A stretch of DNA of 64,000 nt from Diatrype stigma (lineage: Eukaryota; Ascomycota; Sordariomycetes; Xylariales; Diatrypaceae), in assembly GCA_022225965.2 (NCBI GenBank), contig JAKJXP020000097.1, positions 124,001-188,000 of the forward strand, written 5' to 3'. The translations under genes were made by a program, and so were the position numbers. Under the pieces are notes generated by a model, which saw only the letters and a list, made by a program, of their open reading frames with translations, was not told where the DNA came from and did no database searches. Positions within the stretch are counted from its first letter, which is position 1. Every line of letters begins with the position of its first letter. Of this stretch, positions 25,350 to 37,803 are shown one piece after another.

Positions 25350-27549
25350 CCGCAATCGGAGGTGATACGAGCACGAGGCAATAGAAAACAAGAGTGAGAA
25401 GAAAAATCATATGCACGATTTAAGCGTGCATCATAATGAACTAAAACATCCGCTCCACGGCAGCAGAAAAGTAGCGGCGGCAGAGGTGGTGATTCACTTA
25501 AGAAGGGAGAAAGACACCCCTATCACCGGACGTGGCACACGCAAGCTCTTTTCTGCATTAATGAAGGAAACATACGGGATGTCATCACTGCCATGGAGAC
25601 GACATCTGCATACCTAACCCACGAAATAATAGAAGAGTCGGCGTTGAGTCAATTGACTCATTACCTACAGGTGCATGGACGGATGGTGAATACCTGTCGG
25701 CATAGGCTGGTTGGTGCACTGGTAGTTGTGGCTTGCGGACTGGCTACATGACCACTGGATTCTCCCTGTACATAAATGCATTCATGGATGGATGGATGGA
25801 TGAGATATGCGTTGCATTACATGTAGATATATATATAGAAGAACTACTTAATTACCGACAATCGAAGATGAAAGCCCTAGGGGGAAAGAACTCGGAATGA
25901 AGCAGTGTGACGGGCGAATAACGAAAAGGGGGCGACGAACAAATGCATAGAGCAGTAGGTATGTTTAACGAACGGGAACCGTACTCATACCAGTCGAACT
26001 GCTTCAGATGAGGTACAATCTCGATGGGTCTAGTCTTTTAGATGGGAAGTTATCGTGAGTTTGCCATGCCCTCGTGGAAACACTTACCTACTCTCTATCA
26101 CCATTGGCTTCCAGGGCAGGACGTACAACGAGCCGTGTAGATAATGGGTAGGCAATAGGTCTTAAGCAAATGGTCGCATAGTTAATAATTCCTACCCACC
26201 CAAGTATCACATCCTCACCCGGCACAAAGTTGGGCCGCAAGATGATGTTACTAGATTCGAGTTCTCAGATCATTACAAATCAAACTGAAGGAAGGTTTGT
26301 ACATAGTACGTTGCGTATGGCAGCGGTCCAAGCAGCAAGTGGTTGGGATATGTCATCTGCATAGACCTGCCAACGTCTTACCCGGCATCTATACGTGATG
26401 AATACTGGCTTAGTTGTCATTTGCTATTTTGGATATACTCGCCATATCATCTTCATCGTTCCGAATAACTGGGTACATAATCTGTATTTAGGTTAGGTCG
26501 TTGTCACAGTACCTAGTCTACCTTGGGTACACGTGTGGTGATGCTTTCGTTGAGGTATATTTGTAATCATATCTAGTCTACTATGTAGGGAACTAGGTAG
26601 ACTAAGGAGTTCGCATGACGTCGTCCTACCTAGTATACTGTATATCTCCACCCCCCCTCAAAACATCTACCACTGTATAGCCTTTCTAAGGATGCTTTCC
26701 AGTATAATGTTCCATACAACCCTATGTTGGTTAGTGATTCTGGTTGAACTGCAATGCTGCTGGTCATTGTAGGCATATATATATATATATATATACATAT
26801 ATATATACGTACCTGGTGTATATATGAAATTTCGGAACGGTTCCGAGCCCGTACGGCTGTTAGCTGCCGAGAAATGTGCCGCTGGGACCTCCACTATCTG
26901 CCGGGCCGTTCCACCGTCGCTCGCCTACTTACCGAGGACGCTGGAGGTGGATTACAAAGAATCATGAAGAACTTTGCACCTCCGGCACCAACACCACCGC
27001 CTTCCATTATGATTTCGTCATCGAGTCCCAGGAAACCACGGCCTGAATCGTGCTTGTGTGTCAGGGAACTAACCCACTTGCCCTATGATACGCATTCCCC
27101 TTCTGAACAGCAAATACCGAATTATCCCCAGCATGGCTGAATGACAGAATAAATATGGTTGAGGAGGTGATTCGGAAACCACTACTATGTACACGACTGA
27201 TCCCAATCTACCCAAGTTTCATACCCGCGGCAAATGGATGAATAATACGAAGTTCCATGCATAGAGGTAGCTTTCAGTAAAACATACTACTACGGGATAG
27301 GAGGGATCTAGAATACTCTGCCGGGACTAATTACTAATTACGGAGCTGTCCCGAACACATATAAATTTCTCTCCATCTCGTCATCGTAGGTACTAGGTAG
27401 TAGCTTCGACGTATGATATTCATAATCTTTACCCAATCAACTTCAGAGCACAGCATAGCGTATAGACAGGTGCCTTTATATCTAGTTTATATCTCTTCAT
27501 ACATCTCGACCAAGGCGGCATCAAAGTAACAACAATAACAACCGCAATA
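25350..27549. other. Intergenic region, 2.2 kb, no gene seen
   Basis: Ordinary composition; short open frames only, none with a domain. Contains a GGAT repeat at about 25785-25802, a TA-rich microsatellite at 26775-26808 and several CTAGGTA-type repeats at about 26500-26640. The last 200 bp form the leader of the flavin oxidoreductase gene. Confidence 0.5.
26775..26808 (+). repeat. (AT)n microsatellite
   Basis: About 34 bp of alternating A and T with a single C interruption. Confidence 0.85.
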
Positions 27550-29065
27550 ATGTCGCCATCAAGCCGTCACACTGGCCAAGAAGCCGCCGCCGTCGACCCC
27601 TCCCCAATAGGCTCACCTCTCCCCTTCTCCTTCAGCGGGCAGACGGCACCGAACCGGTTCCTAAAGGCGGCTATGACGGAGCGGGTATCGAGCTGGGATG
27701 CGACTGATCTGACAAAACGCGGCATCCCCTCCCCGGAGCTGGTCAACCTGTACCGGCGGTGGGGCGAGGGCGGCTGGGGCATCATTCTGACGGGCAACGT
27801 GATGGTGGCGCCGGATCAGCTGGAGGCCGCGGGCAACCCGGTGATTCCGCGCGGGGCGCCGTTCGAAGGGGAGCGGTTCGAGGCGTTCCGCGCCGTGGCG
27901 GCGGCCGCCAAGCAGGCTTCCCGCGGCACGAACGGCAGCAAGAGTCTCGTCGTCATGCAGGTGTCGCACCCGGGCCGCCAGGTCTCCGCGCGCATCCAGC
28001 CGCACCCCATCTCGGCCAGCGACGTGCAACTCGAGGGCACGCTGCTGGGCATGACGTTCGCGAAGCCGCGGGCCATGGAGCACCCCGCGGACTTCGACGC
28101 CGTGGTCGACAGCTTCGCCCACGCCGCCGAGTACGCCCACCGCGCCGGCTACGACGGCGTTCAGCTGCACGGGGCGCACGGCTACCTGCTCGCGCAGTTC
28201 CTATCGCCCACGACGAACAGGCGGACCGACGGCTACGGCGGGTCGATCCTCAACCGGGGGCGCATCATCTTCGAGATCGCGGCCGAGATCCGCAGGCGCG
28301 TCGGCCCGGCCTTCAGCCTGGCCATCAAGCTCAATAGCGTCGAGTTCCAGGACGCCGGCTTCTCGCCCGAGGACTGCCGCGACCTGTGCGCCGAGCTGGA
28401 GAAGGCCGGCTTCGACTGGGTCGAGCTCTCCGGCGGCACCTACCAGCAGCTGGCGTTCTCGCACCGGCGCGAGTCGACCCGCCGCCGCGAGGCCTACTTC
28501 CTCGAGTTCGCCGAGCTGGTCGCGCCCCAGCTGGGCGGCCGCACCAAGGTCTACGTCACGGGCGGGTTCCGCAGCACGGCCGCCATGGTCGCCGCGCTGA
28601 AGTCGGTCGATGGTGTCGGGCTCGGCCGCCCTGCTGCCGACGAGCCGGATTTGCCGAATAAGCTGCTCGCGAAGGGGGTTCCGGGCGCCTTGAAGCTCGC
28701 TCTCGATGAGGACGATATGTCGCTGACGAATGTGGCGGCTGGCACGCAGTAAGTACTCCTAGCCCTAATTCTGCACTCCCCGTACCCAACATGTGATCAG
28801 CTTCCGTTTCCTGCATATATGTACGCTCTGAGCAATTGGCTGTTGCTAACCTTGGCGGTTCCCTACCTACAGGATCAAACTCGTCAGCGAGGACAAGCAG
28901 CCGCTCAACCTGACCCGGGCCGACCACGTGGCGGTCTTCCTGAGGTCTGTGGCTGCGTGGAGAGAAGAGCAGGCTGCCAACTCGGACAACTCGAAGTACG
29001 GGTTCCCTACCGTTGTTGAGGAGGGGGGGTTCAAGCTGCAGCCGTATGGCACACCCTATAGTTGA
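27550..29065 (+). CDS. NADH:flavin oxidoreductase, Old Yellow Enzyme family
   Basis: FMN-dependent TIM-barrel oxidoreductase that reduces activated C=C bonds (enals, enones and similar compounds) with NAD(P)H; the physiological substrate is unknown. Two exons, 27550-28748 and 28873-29065, giving 463 residues; the 124-bp intron starts GTAAGT. Visible motifs are the N-terminal barrel start with NRFLKAAMTE, the FMN contact GNVMV, HPGRQ, and the signature QLHGAHGYLLAQFLSP followed by NRRTDGYGGS with catalytic-site context. Near the end come VYVTGGFRS and GVGLGRPAADEPDLP, which bind the FMN phosphate. No signal peptide, so probably cytosolic. Codons are strongly G/C-ending (27750-28650), unlike neighbouring non-coding DNA. 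It belongs to the bacterial-YqjM/xenobiotic-reductase-like branch by motif spacing; this is inference. Confidence 0.93.
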
Positions 29066-30096
29066 ATGGAGCCTCTGGCCAGATGGTCTGGCTAAGTATA
29101 TAGTGGAAGGGGCTCTGCCTTGTCAATACCGTATGGGCATAGTTGAAGAAATCTGCAATATATTGTCCCTGTGTTGAGAGGGTAGAATAATAGACAAGCG
29201 GGATCAGGTTGACTCCGAAGATCACAGCATAAAGTGGATCAACAAAGGCTCCTCGTAACGGTACTTACGTAGGGGGGTCAGGATAAGCAATGGGAAACTG
29301 AAAAATAGGAGCATCTACCTATCATAAGCATGGAGGAGGCCCGAGGGCATCCATACAAATTGCATATAAGTATGTGAAATCCCTCCAGGGGAGCGCTGCT
29401 TCCCTTCTCTTCTTTCTCAAGTTGTTATTGCACGTTATTCTCCAGTGTGTAGCGGAATGGACCCGCCCCCAAACCAGTTGCCATCATGCTTCTTACCACC
29501 CAATGAGCAGAGTCCAGCTCTGTCCTACCAACCTGTACGCTGATGTCAGAATGATACATGGTCAGCACCTTGTTCCTAACAGAACAAGAAGGTAAGTCAT
29601 GATATGATTTTTTATTGAAACTCTACGAAACGATACCATGGTCTATGTATCGCTCAATACCTTTTCACGGGTAGTTTCGTCAGAGGGATATGTCTCAATG
29701 GTTTCAAGCTATCATTCAACTACCTGCTGACCAAACAGTCTATGGGAAGTTGCCAATTACTGATAAGCTGAACCATGCCGCAACAAAAACGCCCTGGACT
29801 CTGTGCAAAGAAGCTCAAACTATGGTTCATGTCTGCTGACATATGCCATCTCATGCTGCGGTTCATCGTTGCCAATTGTGCCCCTCCAATATTCTCAAGA
29901 TGCAGCCAATCAAAACCACTATGCTGACCAATATCATTCCGCCTGACAAAAATAAAGGAGAATGGGCGATGAGAAATCCTTGGGAGCTGAAAGTCATCGT
30001 TCCGTCGGCAGGCAGTCCATGCGATAGCACCCCAAGGGGTGATAGTAGGTTGGATGATCTGAGGTGCGGTGATGAATCCAAGTGATGCAGGCCGGG
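29066..30096. other. Intergenic region, 1.0 kb, no gene seen
   Basis: 3' ends of two convergent genes (the flavin oxidoreductase on + and the basic/Q-rich protein on -). No repeat or supported reading frame. Confidence 0.5.
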
Positions 30097-31190
30097 TTAC
30101 TCGTTCGGCTGCTGCATATCACCCACGTAGTCCTTCAGGTCCTTTTCTAGTATGCTGCCAAGGTTGAGGAAGTTCTGATAGTTATGCAAGATGCGCTGGG
30201 CCTTCTGCTGAATGGCAACAAAAAGAGCCTGGATTCTAGGATCGGGGTTTTCCTGGGCGGCAGCCCACTGACCCTGGACATATGAGTCCATCATCCGCTG
30301 GATAGCGGCGAACTGGCCCTGGATGCCAGGGTTGATCCTTTGCATCTCGCTTTGGAACGCAAGCACGTCTTGCTGCTGCTGCTGGGCTTGTCCATGATAG
30401 CCCATCGCGGGCTGTAGGTTTCCCTGCTCGTAAGGTTGTACTCCATCATGGAAAAAGGCTGCCGGCGCGTAGTCGGCTGCTTGCTGGCTAGTTCCATGGG
30501 CCTTAAACGGCCGAAAATCCATGGGAGGAACTGGCCCATACGGAAGACCGACATTCTCGACACCAGCATGGTTACCCACCAAACCGAGGGGGAATGGGGT
30601 GGCGGGTGTCCGGGCGTTGCCGGAACTTTGGCCAGCCGTGTCGAAAAGACCAGGGCTCACAACCTCGGCGGCAGAAGATCCAAAGTTGGATCGAGGGGAC
30701 TCGGGGTCCGCAACCGACTCGGGGTCCGCAACCGGCTCATCGTTCGGAGCCAACTCAGGGTTGAGCCGGTCAAACTTCCGCATCTTCGAGTGGTAGTCTC
30801 TGCCAGCAGACTTTCTGGATGAGGGATAGAGTCAGTGTTACATATACACACATGTACACGTTCACTTGCAAATGTACACTTCAGAAGCTAAAGTGACGAA
30901 GTCTAATATGGACTGTAGTATACTTACCGTGTGGCCATGATCTTCGCCGAGGCAGCCCTTAACTCCTCCGCACGCTCCTCAGGGGTCATCTGCATGAACC
31001 CCTTGCGGGCGCTACATCTTTTGGCCGCGCTAGAAATAGCTTTCTTGTCCGCACCCATGGCCTGCTCGGCTATACGCTTTCTGTACGGCAGACTGGCCAT
31101 ACGCTTGCGAGCTCTAATGGTGTTTGGGTTAGTAGAATACTCCTCTGGGAGCTTCTTGGCTTGGATGGGGGGTGGTGTAGGGGCGGACAT
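30097..31190 (-). CDS. Unrecognised protein with basic N-terminus and Q-rich middle
   Basis: Two exons read on the minus strand: 31190-30928 and 30814-30097, giving 326 residues. The intron of 113 bp has GTAAGT...CAG and joining it continues a clear frame (ATRKSAGRDYHSKMRKF). I do not recognise a family. The first ~105 residues are Lys/Arg/Ala-rich and probably helical, with RARKRMASLPYRKR and TPEERAEELRAASAKIM. The middle is rich in Pro, Gly and Gln, with a run of five Q near AQQQQQ. The C-terminal ~100 residues look helical and repeat a motif: PGIQGQFAAIQRMMDSYVQG, then PRIQALFVAIQQKAQRIL. There is no signal peptide or membrane segment. A nuclear or DNA-associated role is possible from the basic region but is only inference. 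The start is the first ATG; an upstream TTG was ignored. Confidence 0.7.
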
Positions 31191-34003
31191 CCTGGACCAT
31201 GGCAACCAACAAGGCTTGGTTGTTCTTAGGAGTTAGCATTCATAAATCCGTCTACTAGATAATGAGCGATAGATTGGGATAGTGTGAGAGAAAAGAACAG
31301 CGGATATATGTAAATCATGAGAACTGTGCGTGGAAGGTTATGGACCATCGGGTGCTGTGACGAGGTAGGAATCATGTGTTCATATGTGATATGTTGATAG
31401 GATGCCATGCTGAGCTAGGTGACGCCATTCACTTGCGTTGAGTATCCCAGTCATTTCATGATGGTGTTGAACGGAATTATGTGGCGATGGTGTTTGCTAT
31501 GTGGAACAGAAGCGAAGTGAAGTGGAAAACAGCAACGAGACTAAGAGTAGGGGGAGGAATCGGAACAGGGGTAGCGGACAGCTTGGTTGGTAGAAGATGC
31601 TTCCGCTCCTTACGACCGAAGCATGACGAGGCAAGGGAATAAGTAATGAACACAGGCATAGAGGAGGTGGTGACGATCTAAAGTATATGTTGACTTCGAG
31701 ACATGGGGTGATGGGCAGTACGTAACGGTGATCACGATGTAGTAGAAATACTAACCTACTGGCTGGATGGTGGTAAAGACGAGGCTGGGACAAGAAGAAT
31801 GACCTGGAGGGAATTCTGCTTCGTATCTTCGAGCTGGTTTGAAGTCTTCTCTGATTAGTGACGAGAGTTTTCCGGTGTAGTAATAGAAGAAATAATGAAC
31901 CGGAGGAAGGGCTGGGTAGGGCTAAGCCATAGGAAAGGTACTTGAGTAGATGTTGTATGGAATACAGTGGAGGATCCAAGTGGGAAAACTCAAGCTGCGG
32001 GTGCGGGTCAAAGTGAGGAAGAGTGTACATAGGTAGAGTCACTCGGCTGTGATGGCACGTAGTAAGTGGAAGGCTACCAATTGGTAAACATACCTCGGCC
32101 CAGCACGATCAAGGTGTAAAGGATGGCGTCTGGGGGTCTGGAGGATCTGTAGGAAAGAAAGATCGAGGATGGATGTGTGGATGTGGCAGCTCTGGTTCAC
32201 GATATCGACTTACTTGCAGATTCTGGCTCCAATGGGCCTATATAAGTATGTATACCTAGGTCGGTCTGTTCTCGAGGCTGGAAAAAACCTTGAGTAGTGA
32301 CGGGACTCTTGGGTAGTGACGGGAACCTTGGGTAGTGACGGGAACCTTGGCCAGGTAGAAGTACTAGGAAACAAGGAATTAGTGATAGTAAACAAGGTTT
32401 GTACGTACGTGTATGTGTGGGCAAGTATACGTGTGGGCAAGTGTACGTATGTGTGGGAAGGTGTACGTGTGGGATGTGGGCTGGCCGAGGTGTAGTAGGC
32501 AGTGAAGGAGGTGGTAAATCATACATACGTACCTAGATACCTAGAGCAGCCGTGTGGGAATGCCACTCAAGTCCGAACGATATGGTCAGGTTACGGGTAC
32601 CCTGTTGGGTCTGATTTAGGTCCGTATGTGCTTCTATACCGGGAGTTTATGTTAGGGCTGGTGTGAGGAACTGGTGTGAGGAAGTACGAGGAATTGGTCT
32701 GAGGAACTGGCATGAGGAGCTGGTATCCGAAGTTGATATCAAAAGCCGGTATCAGAAGTTGCTGCCTCAACAACCGAAGTGGTGGTGCCCGCTATTATGC
32801 TGGCCTTCTACGGCAGGAAGTCGAATATGCCGGGTTGCAGCTACCAAGGAGAAGAGTTCAGAAGAATGCCGTCTCCAGTGTCTTGATATTTCGTGACCAT
32901 GGAAGAGGGAGACGGTGGTTGTAAAGAAGAGTGATAGGGGAACCCGTGGTTGATCAGTGAGCAGGACATACAGCAATGGTTTAAGATACTCTCGAAATAA
33001 TTCAATTATAGCCCTCTTCCACTGGCATTCTAATTAACAAGAACCTGTGCTCAGGGCTATGTACAGATTCCCATAGGAGATGCCCACAGGAGAAGTCACC
33101 GGATATCAAGAAGAGTACTCTGGGCTGGCAAGCAGCATTGTAGTGACCTTCACACTCATATATGGCAATGGAAAAGGGAGACTACCTCCTCAAGACATCC
33201 AGTGTACAACATGAGTGCCAAGAAAAGGTCGCGAGTAGAGGAAACCTATCTCAGACTCATATGCCCTAGATATGTATGGCCTGCAATGTCCCCAGCATTC
33301 AGCTTCAGCAAAGCTCTGCAGGCGGTTTCAAGGTATCTAGTGATTACATTACGTAATGGTAGAAATATGTCATTCATATGTAGAGGATACATAATGAGTA
33401 CTTGTTGACTTTGAATACTTACCCGTAACTGGTGACCTGCACTGGTGACCTGCACTGGTGTTCAGTTGTACAGTCCATAGGTACTTTGCTTACTTATCGG
33501 CACGCGATAAGCAAATTGAATACAAGGAGATTACACATATTCCTGTTGCCATGGAAGCCATGGTATGCATCCTTGGGCCACTATGTACTTGTGTGACCGA
33601 TTAGATACAGCCATTTGACTACTTGACATCTGGGCACTCAACCTTTCTTCTACACCCTGTTCAAGTTGCGTGCTTGCACCTGGGATGCATTTCTTGTGGA
33701 GGATATTTGATTATCTCAAGTCATTGTCCCTCCCGTGTCATGACAGTGAAAAGAAGGACAAGGTAAGGAGTATCTCGTGTACCTAGGAGTGTGTTGCCAT
33801 ACATTGTGTCATATTTTTCAAGAAGCCGTCAGTATCTATGTTAAGGTAGTTGATGAATAGTGAATTTGGATATCGTGCCACTATAAAGACTGGCCAATAT
33901 CTACTGAGCTAGAAAGCCTCAGAGTATATGATAATCGGTACATAGATGAGCATGTTAGATATGCAGTGAATTTCGTTAGCGACTGCTACTAATACTACTA
34001 CTA
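31191..34003. other. Intergenic region, 2.8 kb, no gene seen
   Basis: Ordinary composition without a supported gene. A 19-bp unit (GTAGTGACGGGAACCTTGG and variants) is repeated three times at about 32289-32350, and a GAGGAACTGGTGT-like motif recurs at about 32655-32725. Open frames on the minus strand at 31497-32526 are Ser/Pro/Leu-rich low complexity and carry no domain. Confidence 0.45.
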
Positions 34004-34425
34004 TCACTTAGCTATTAAGGGTTGTTCGACGTAACTGCTTGGTTCGACGAGGTTGCCCGGATCGTCGTAACTGCTTAATTCGACGAGGTTGTCCGGATCG
34101 TCGTAACTGCTCGGTTCGATAAGGTTGCCCGGATCGTCGTAACTGCTCGGTTCAACAAGGTTGTCCGGATCGTCGTAACTGCTTAATTCGACGAGGTTGT
34201 CCGGATCGTCGTAACTGCTTGGTTTAACAAGATTGTCCGGATTGTCGTAATTGCTTAATTTAATGAGGTTGCCTTAATTGTCGTAATTGCTTAAGTCGAC
34301 GAGGTTTTCTGGTTTGACGTAATTGCTTAGTTCGATAAGATTGCTAGGCTAAACGTAGTTGCTTGGTTTAATAATATTGCTTAGCTAAATATAATTACTT
34401 AGTTTAATAAGGTTGCTTCGTTTAA
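34004..34425 (-). pseudogene. C-terminal remnant of a protein of 12-residue repeats
   Basis: About eleven tandem 36-bp units. On the minus strand one frame reads (D/G)NLVE(L/P)SSYDDP over and over, then SSYVEQPLIAK and a TGA at 34004-34006. The frame is open from 34273 to 34004 (about 89 codons) with no start codon. Further upstream the same repeat continues but is interrupted by stops (TAA at 34274-34276, then TAG codons) at positions where Gln codons fit, as expected from CAA/CAG to TAA/TAG by RIP. Units near the 3' end are nearly identical and GC-balanced; units farther upstream drift steadily toward AT. The repeat is acidic and matches no domain I know. Confidence 0.55.
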
Positions 34426-34640
34426 TGCAATAGCTTTAATAGTTTTAATATCGTTATTTCGACCTTATTAATAAAGCTACTTATAATTGCTTTACTTAGT
34501 AATTTTAAAAAAGAAGTATTAAAACTTATATATTATTTAAATAAGGTTAATATAATTAATTTCTGTTTAATACTTAACATAAGGGCTATTAAGCAATATA
34601 ACCCCTTAAGTTAAGGCTTGTCTTAACTTTTAATCGTAAT
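34426..34640. other. AT-rich, RIP-like segment
   Basis: AT-rich continuation of the decayed repeat frame, rich in TAAT and poor in CA/TG. No readable coding sequence. Confidence 0.5.
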
Positions 34641-34644
34641 TCCA

Positions 34645-34775
34645 TTTCCCCTTAGTGGTATACTTGGTTATTGCATTCGGCTGTCATCGATTATTATATT
34701 AAGCGCTTCTAGTCCGTGATACCTGGCTCTTACGGAACCCTATGTGATACTAAGGACTCGGTTCGAGTTCTAGAA
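34645..34775 (+). pseudogene. tRNA-Asp-like sequence, possibly a SINE head or tRNA pseudogene
   Basis: Bases 34645-34690 resemble the 5' half of an eukaryotic tRNA-Asp: CCCC, then TTAGTGGTATACTTGGTTA (A-box-like), then GCTGTCATC with a GTC anticodon in place. A B-box-like GGTTCGAGTTC follows at 34760-34770. The ~93-bp gap between boxes is too long for a normal tRNA, the anticodon stem pairs poorly and no matching 3' acceptor strand is present. A tRNA-derived SINE head or a disrupted tRNA gene are both possible. Confidence 0.35.
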
Positions 34776-36432
34776 CAGGCCTGGGGCGACGACGGAACAG
34801 TGCGACCAGCACACTGATATTACCTTTCAACTGGTGGTGAAGGGGATACAGTTTGTACCGCCGAGAAGGCGACGCGTCCCAGGACGAGATTCGCTAGATG
34901 GGATTTTATGTAACCTGTATAGTATAACATCGTAGCCTAGCACGCCCGCATGCCTTAGGGGAGGCCCCGAGGCGCCGCTTTGCAGGGCTTCCGACCTTGA
35001 TCTTTATTACCAGCAATACTATCAAGTAGTACAAACTGACCTGCAATGAAGCTTGGCAAGATTGACGAGTCCGTTCAGTACTCGGCGCAGGGGTTATCAA
35101 GGCGGACATGTGATAGTTGCCGTCGTGAGTAGTAAGTAATGGTGGTGGTGCTAGTGGTGCTAGTGGGTGATTAAGGAACCTGTGCTGTGGGAGGTGGATT
35201 AGTAAAGATTAAAATATAGCAAGGTTCTTCTTGACATATGTTTCAGGGGCAGGTTATATACTAGCCGTCGACTTGGTAGGGCGTATGATATAAGGCTCTC
35301 TTGAGCACTACTCACTGACCATATCGTCAACTTGACCTGGGTTTATTCCCTCCATCCACTAAGGGGACTTGAGAATAGCTGCGTAGAGCATGCATCGAAG
35401 GTTCACAGCAATTCATGGAGAATAACGATCACTGGTAAATGATAGACACCCCAATTTACTCCCGGATATTCCACCCAGGAGATGCTTGTCATCGACTACC
35501 CACGTCGCTGTGGCTTTGAGTAACCATCCGTTGTCTTGGCTTAGGGGCTAACCATGCCCTTCGAAAGTCTGCGTCATGCTATTAATTAACCTGGTCTTTG
35601 TATTAGAGACGAAATCATTTTATGCTCTACTAGTGATTCAATGTTGGCAACGTATCTTCACTAGCAGTAAGGGAGGGGGGGTGGTTCATTTCTTACCGAA
35701 GCATGCCAAATCCAATATGCACATTTTACGCAACGCATTTCCGACATTGAATTGGATTTGACCATGGAACTGTGGTTGAGATTATTCGCATTGAATATTG
35801 ACTATGAATTGCCAGAGTAGCAAGCAAAAAAAGCTAGGTGGATATCTGATGATGGGATAGGGGAGAAATAGTTCAGTGCAAGCAGGCATACATATTTCCC
35901 CCACATCGTCAAAACTCCTCCCTTCCAGTGCTGATGTGGCATCTTGTACAATAACAATGAAATATGTATCTTGTAGCAGGTCCACAAATAATCATCGGTC
36001 TGCTCTTAGCTGGAGAGAGCACATAGTCAGCGAACCCATCACTGAAGTCAAAAATAGACTTTGAGATGAAATGATACGCACAGGATCTGCTGCTGCTGTT
36101 GCCAATTAAAAGCCAAGTGCAGTTTGGGCAGATACTAGAATGCTGCCGATGCTGAAGGACGTTTGGGTGCCTCTGTGGTCCAGTTGGACGATTTGCGTCG
36201 AATTCGGCATAGTGACAGGGGAACTTGTAATCGCCCACTGCGTTGCGTCTAAGCTCTATTGAATGTTGTCCAACAATCCGGTTGGAAAGATGGACAAGTG
36301 GTACATTCATGGAGCAATCTCCGGAATAACCTCCTAGGGGGATTCCGATGACGAAGTTCTAGACGAGAGTTCTCTGAATGAGCTACAGCTCGTGGAGATG
36401 TTGGACGAGCGGCTGAGCGGCATGCCGCCTTC
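34776..36432. other. Intergenic region, no gene seen
   Basis: Downstream of the STRAP-like gene (on the minus strand). Contains GGTGGTGCTAGT short repeats at about 35140-35165 but no supported gene. Confidence 0.45.
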
Positions 36433-37803
36433 CTATTCGGCGGCAGCACGCTCGGGACCGCCAGCACCGCCGGGGCCGCCTCGCCAAAGGCCATAGAAGC
36501 CATCGCAGTTCTTCCACATCTTGATGGTGCCATCTTCAGAGCCAGTGGCGTAGAGCTTGCCGTCGGGCGAGAAGGCAATAGACCAAACCGGACCGTGATG
36601 ACCTTTGTGGATATCTATTGCAATTGGTTAGCACCTGGCATACGGCATCGGCATGGCTATAAATAGACAGGTAATACAGTTGACATACCTATCTCGGAAT
36701 CATCATCCCATCGGTACACCCTGGCCCAAGTGGCAGGGATATCCTCGCCGACCACGAACTTTCTTCCCTTGGGATCCAAGGCGACACTGGCAACCTTGTA
36801 CTCCATCTTGACGCTCTTGAGCTCATCCATGGCGCGCAACCCGCCCCAGAAGTAAACCGACTTGCCGGCAGCAACGGCCAGAACGGGAAGGCCATCTCCG
36901 ATATCGGACTCGGATGTGTACTCGGGAGCGAGGGAGGAAAACTCGCAAGAGCCGATTTCACCATCCAGGACCTCCTGCTTGATGACACTCTTGGAAGGCA
37001 GGTCGAACCAGCGCAGGGTGTTGTCAGAAGCTGTGATGAGAATGTTGGGATCCTTAGTCCAAACAATAAACTTGATGGAGGCAGTGTGAACACCGACACC
37101 GATCTCGAAGGCTGCAGAAGCTGGGATGGTGAACTCGTTGCCGTTCGGGTTTGCGTCACCCTTGGGCTCGGCATCAGCGGCCAAGGGCTTCATCTCGGTG
37201 ATGTCAAATATGCGCAACTTCTTCTCAAAACCACCAGTAGCGACAAGGTCTGAGTTGTCGGGCGGATAGGCTACGGCTCGGACAATGTGGTTGTGTTGCA
37301 GAGTGGCAAGAGGTTCTCCGGTATGGGTATCCCAAATCTTGCTGTTGAAATAGCGCGTTAGCCAATGGAATTGGTGTAATGTAAGGATCATATAGAGTAT
37401 TCGAATTGGGGGAGTATTGTATATAATATATAGAACATAATACTTACGCAGTGAAATCAGCCGAAGCTGTAGCAGCAGTGGAGGCATCGGGACTGAGTCT
37501 GGCCTGCCAAACAGCACCTTTGTGGCCTATGAAGGTGCCAATCCAGTCGCCAGTCTGACCATCACGAAGCATGGGGTTACCATCTACGGGAGCGCAGCGA
37601 AGTCAGTACAGGACACCTGTCAAAGTTCGGTTCTTCTTTTCAATCTTACCCTTGCAAGCTGAAATCAGATAGTACGACTCGTCCTTCTCCAGAGGTGAGA
37701 AGCTGATGTGAGGGACAGGGCGGGAGTGACCGTGGCATGTCAAGGGGACGTATTGTCTTGGCGCATCGGCAACAGCTTGGGTGGTCTGCGATTGCGAAGC
37801 CAT
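36433..37803 (-). CDS. STRAP/unrip-like WD40 protein
   Basis: Serine-threonine kinase receptor-associated protein homologue, a seven-bladed WD40 propeller. In animals the family works with the SMN complex and in mRNA-binding assemblies; the fungal role is less clear. Four exons on the minus strand: 37803-37650, 37583-37448, 37341-36689 and 36614-36433, giving 374 residues; introns are 66, 106 and 74 bp. Diagnostic stretches, each following the family, are [71 protein letters not shown], and near the end [27 protein letters not shown]. The C-terminus is [16 protein letters not shown] plus a short Gly/Pro/Ala tail. Transcribed divergently from the Doa1-like gene, separated by 1.7 kb. Confidence 0.93.

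Noticed and set aside
27759..28337. 192-codon Arg/Gly-rich frame on the plus strand and its minus-strand partners
   Set aside because: Shadows of the flavin oxidoreductase in a G/C-rich coding region.
31497..32526. Minus-strand frames rich in Ser, Pro and Leu
   Set aside because: Simple low complexity upstream of a gene; no splice structure or domain.
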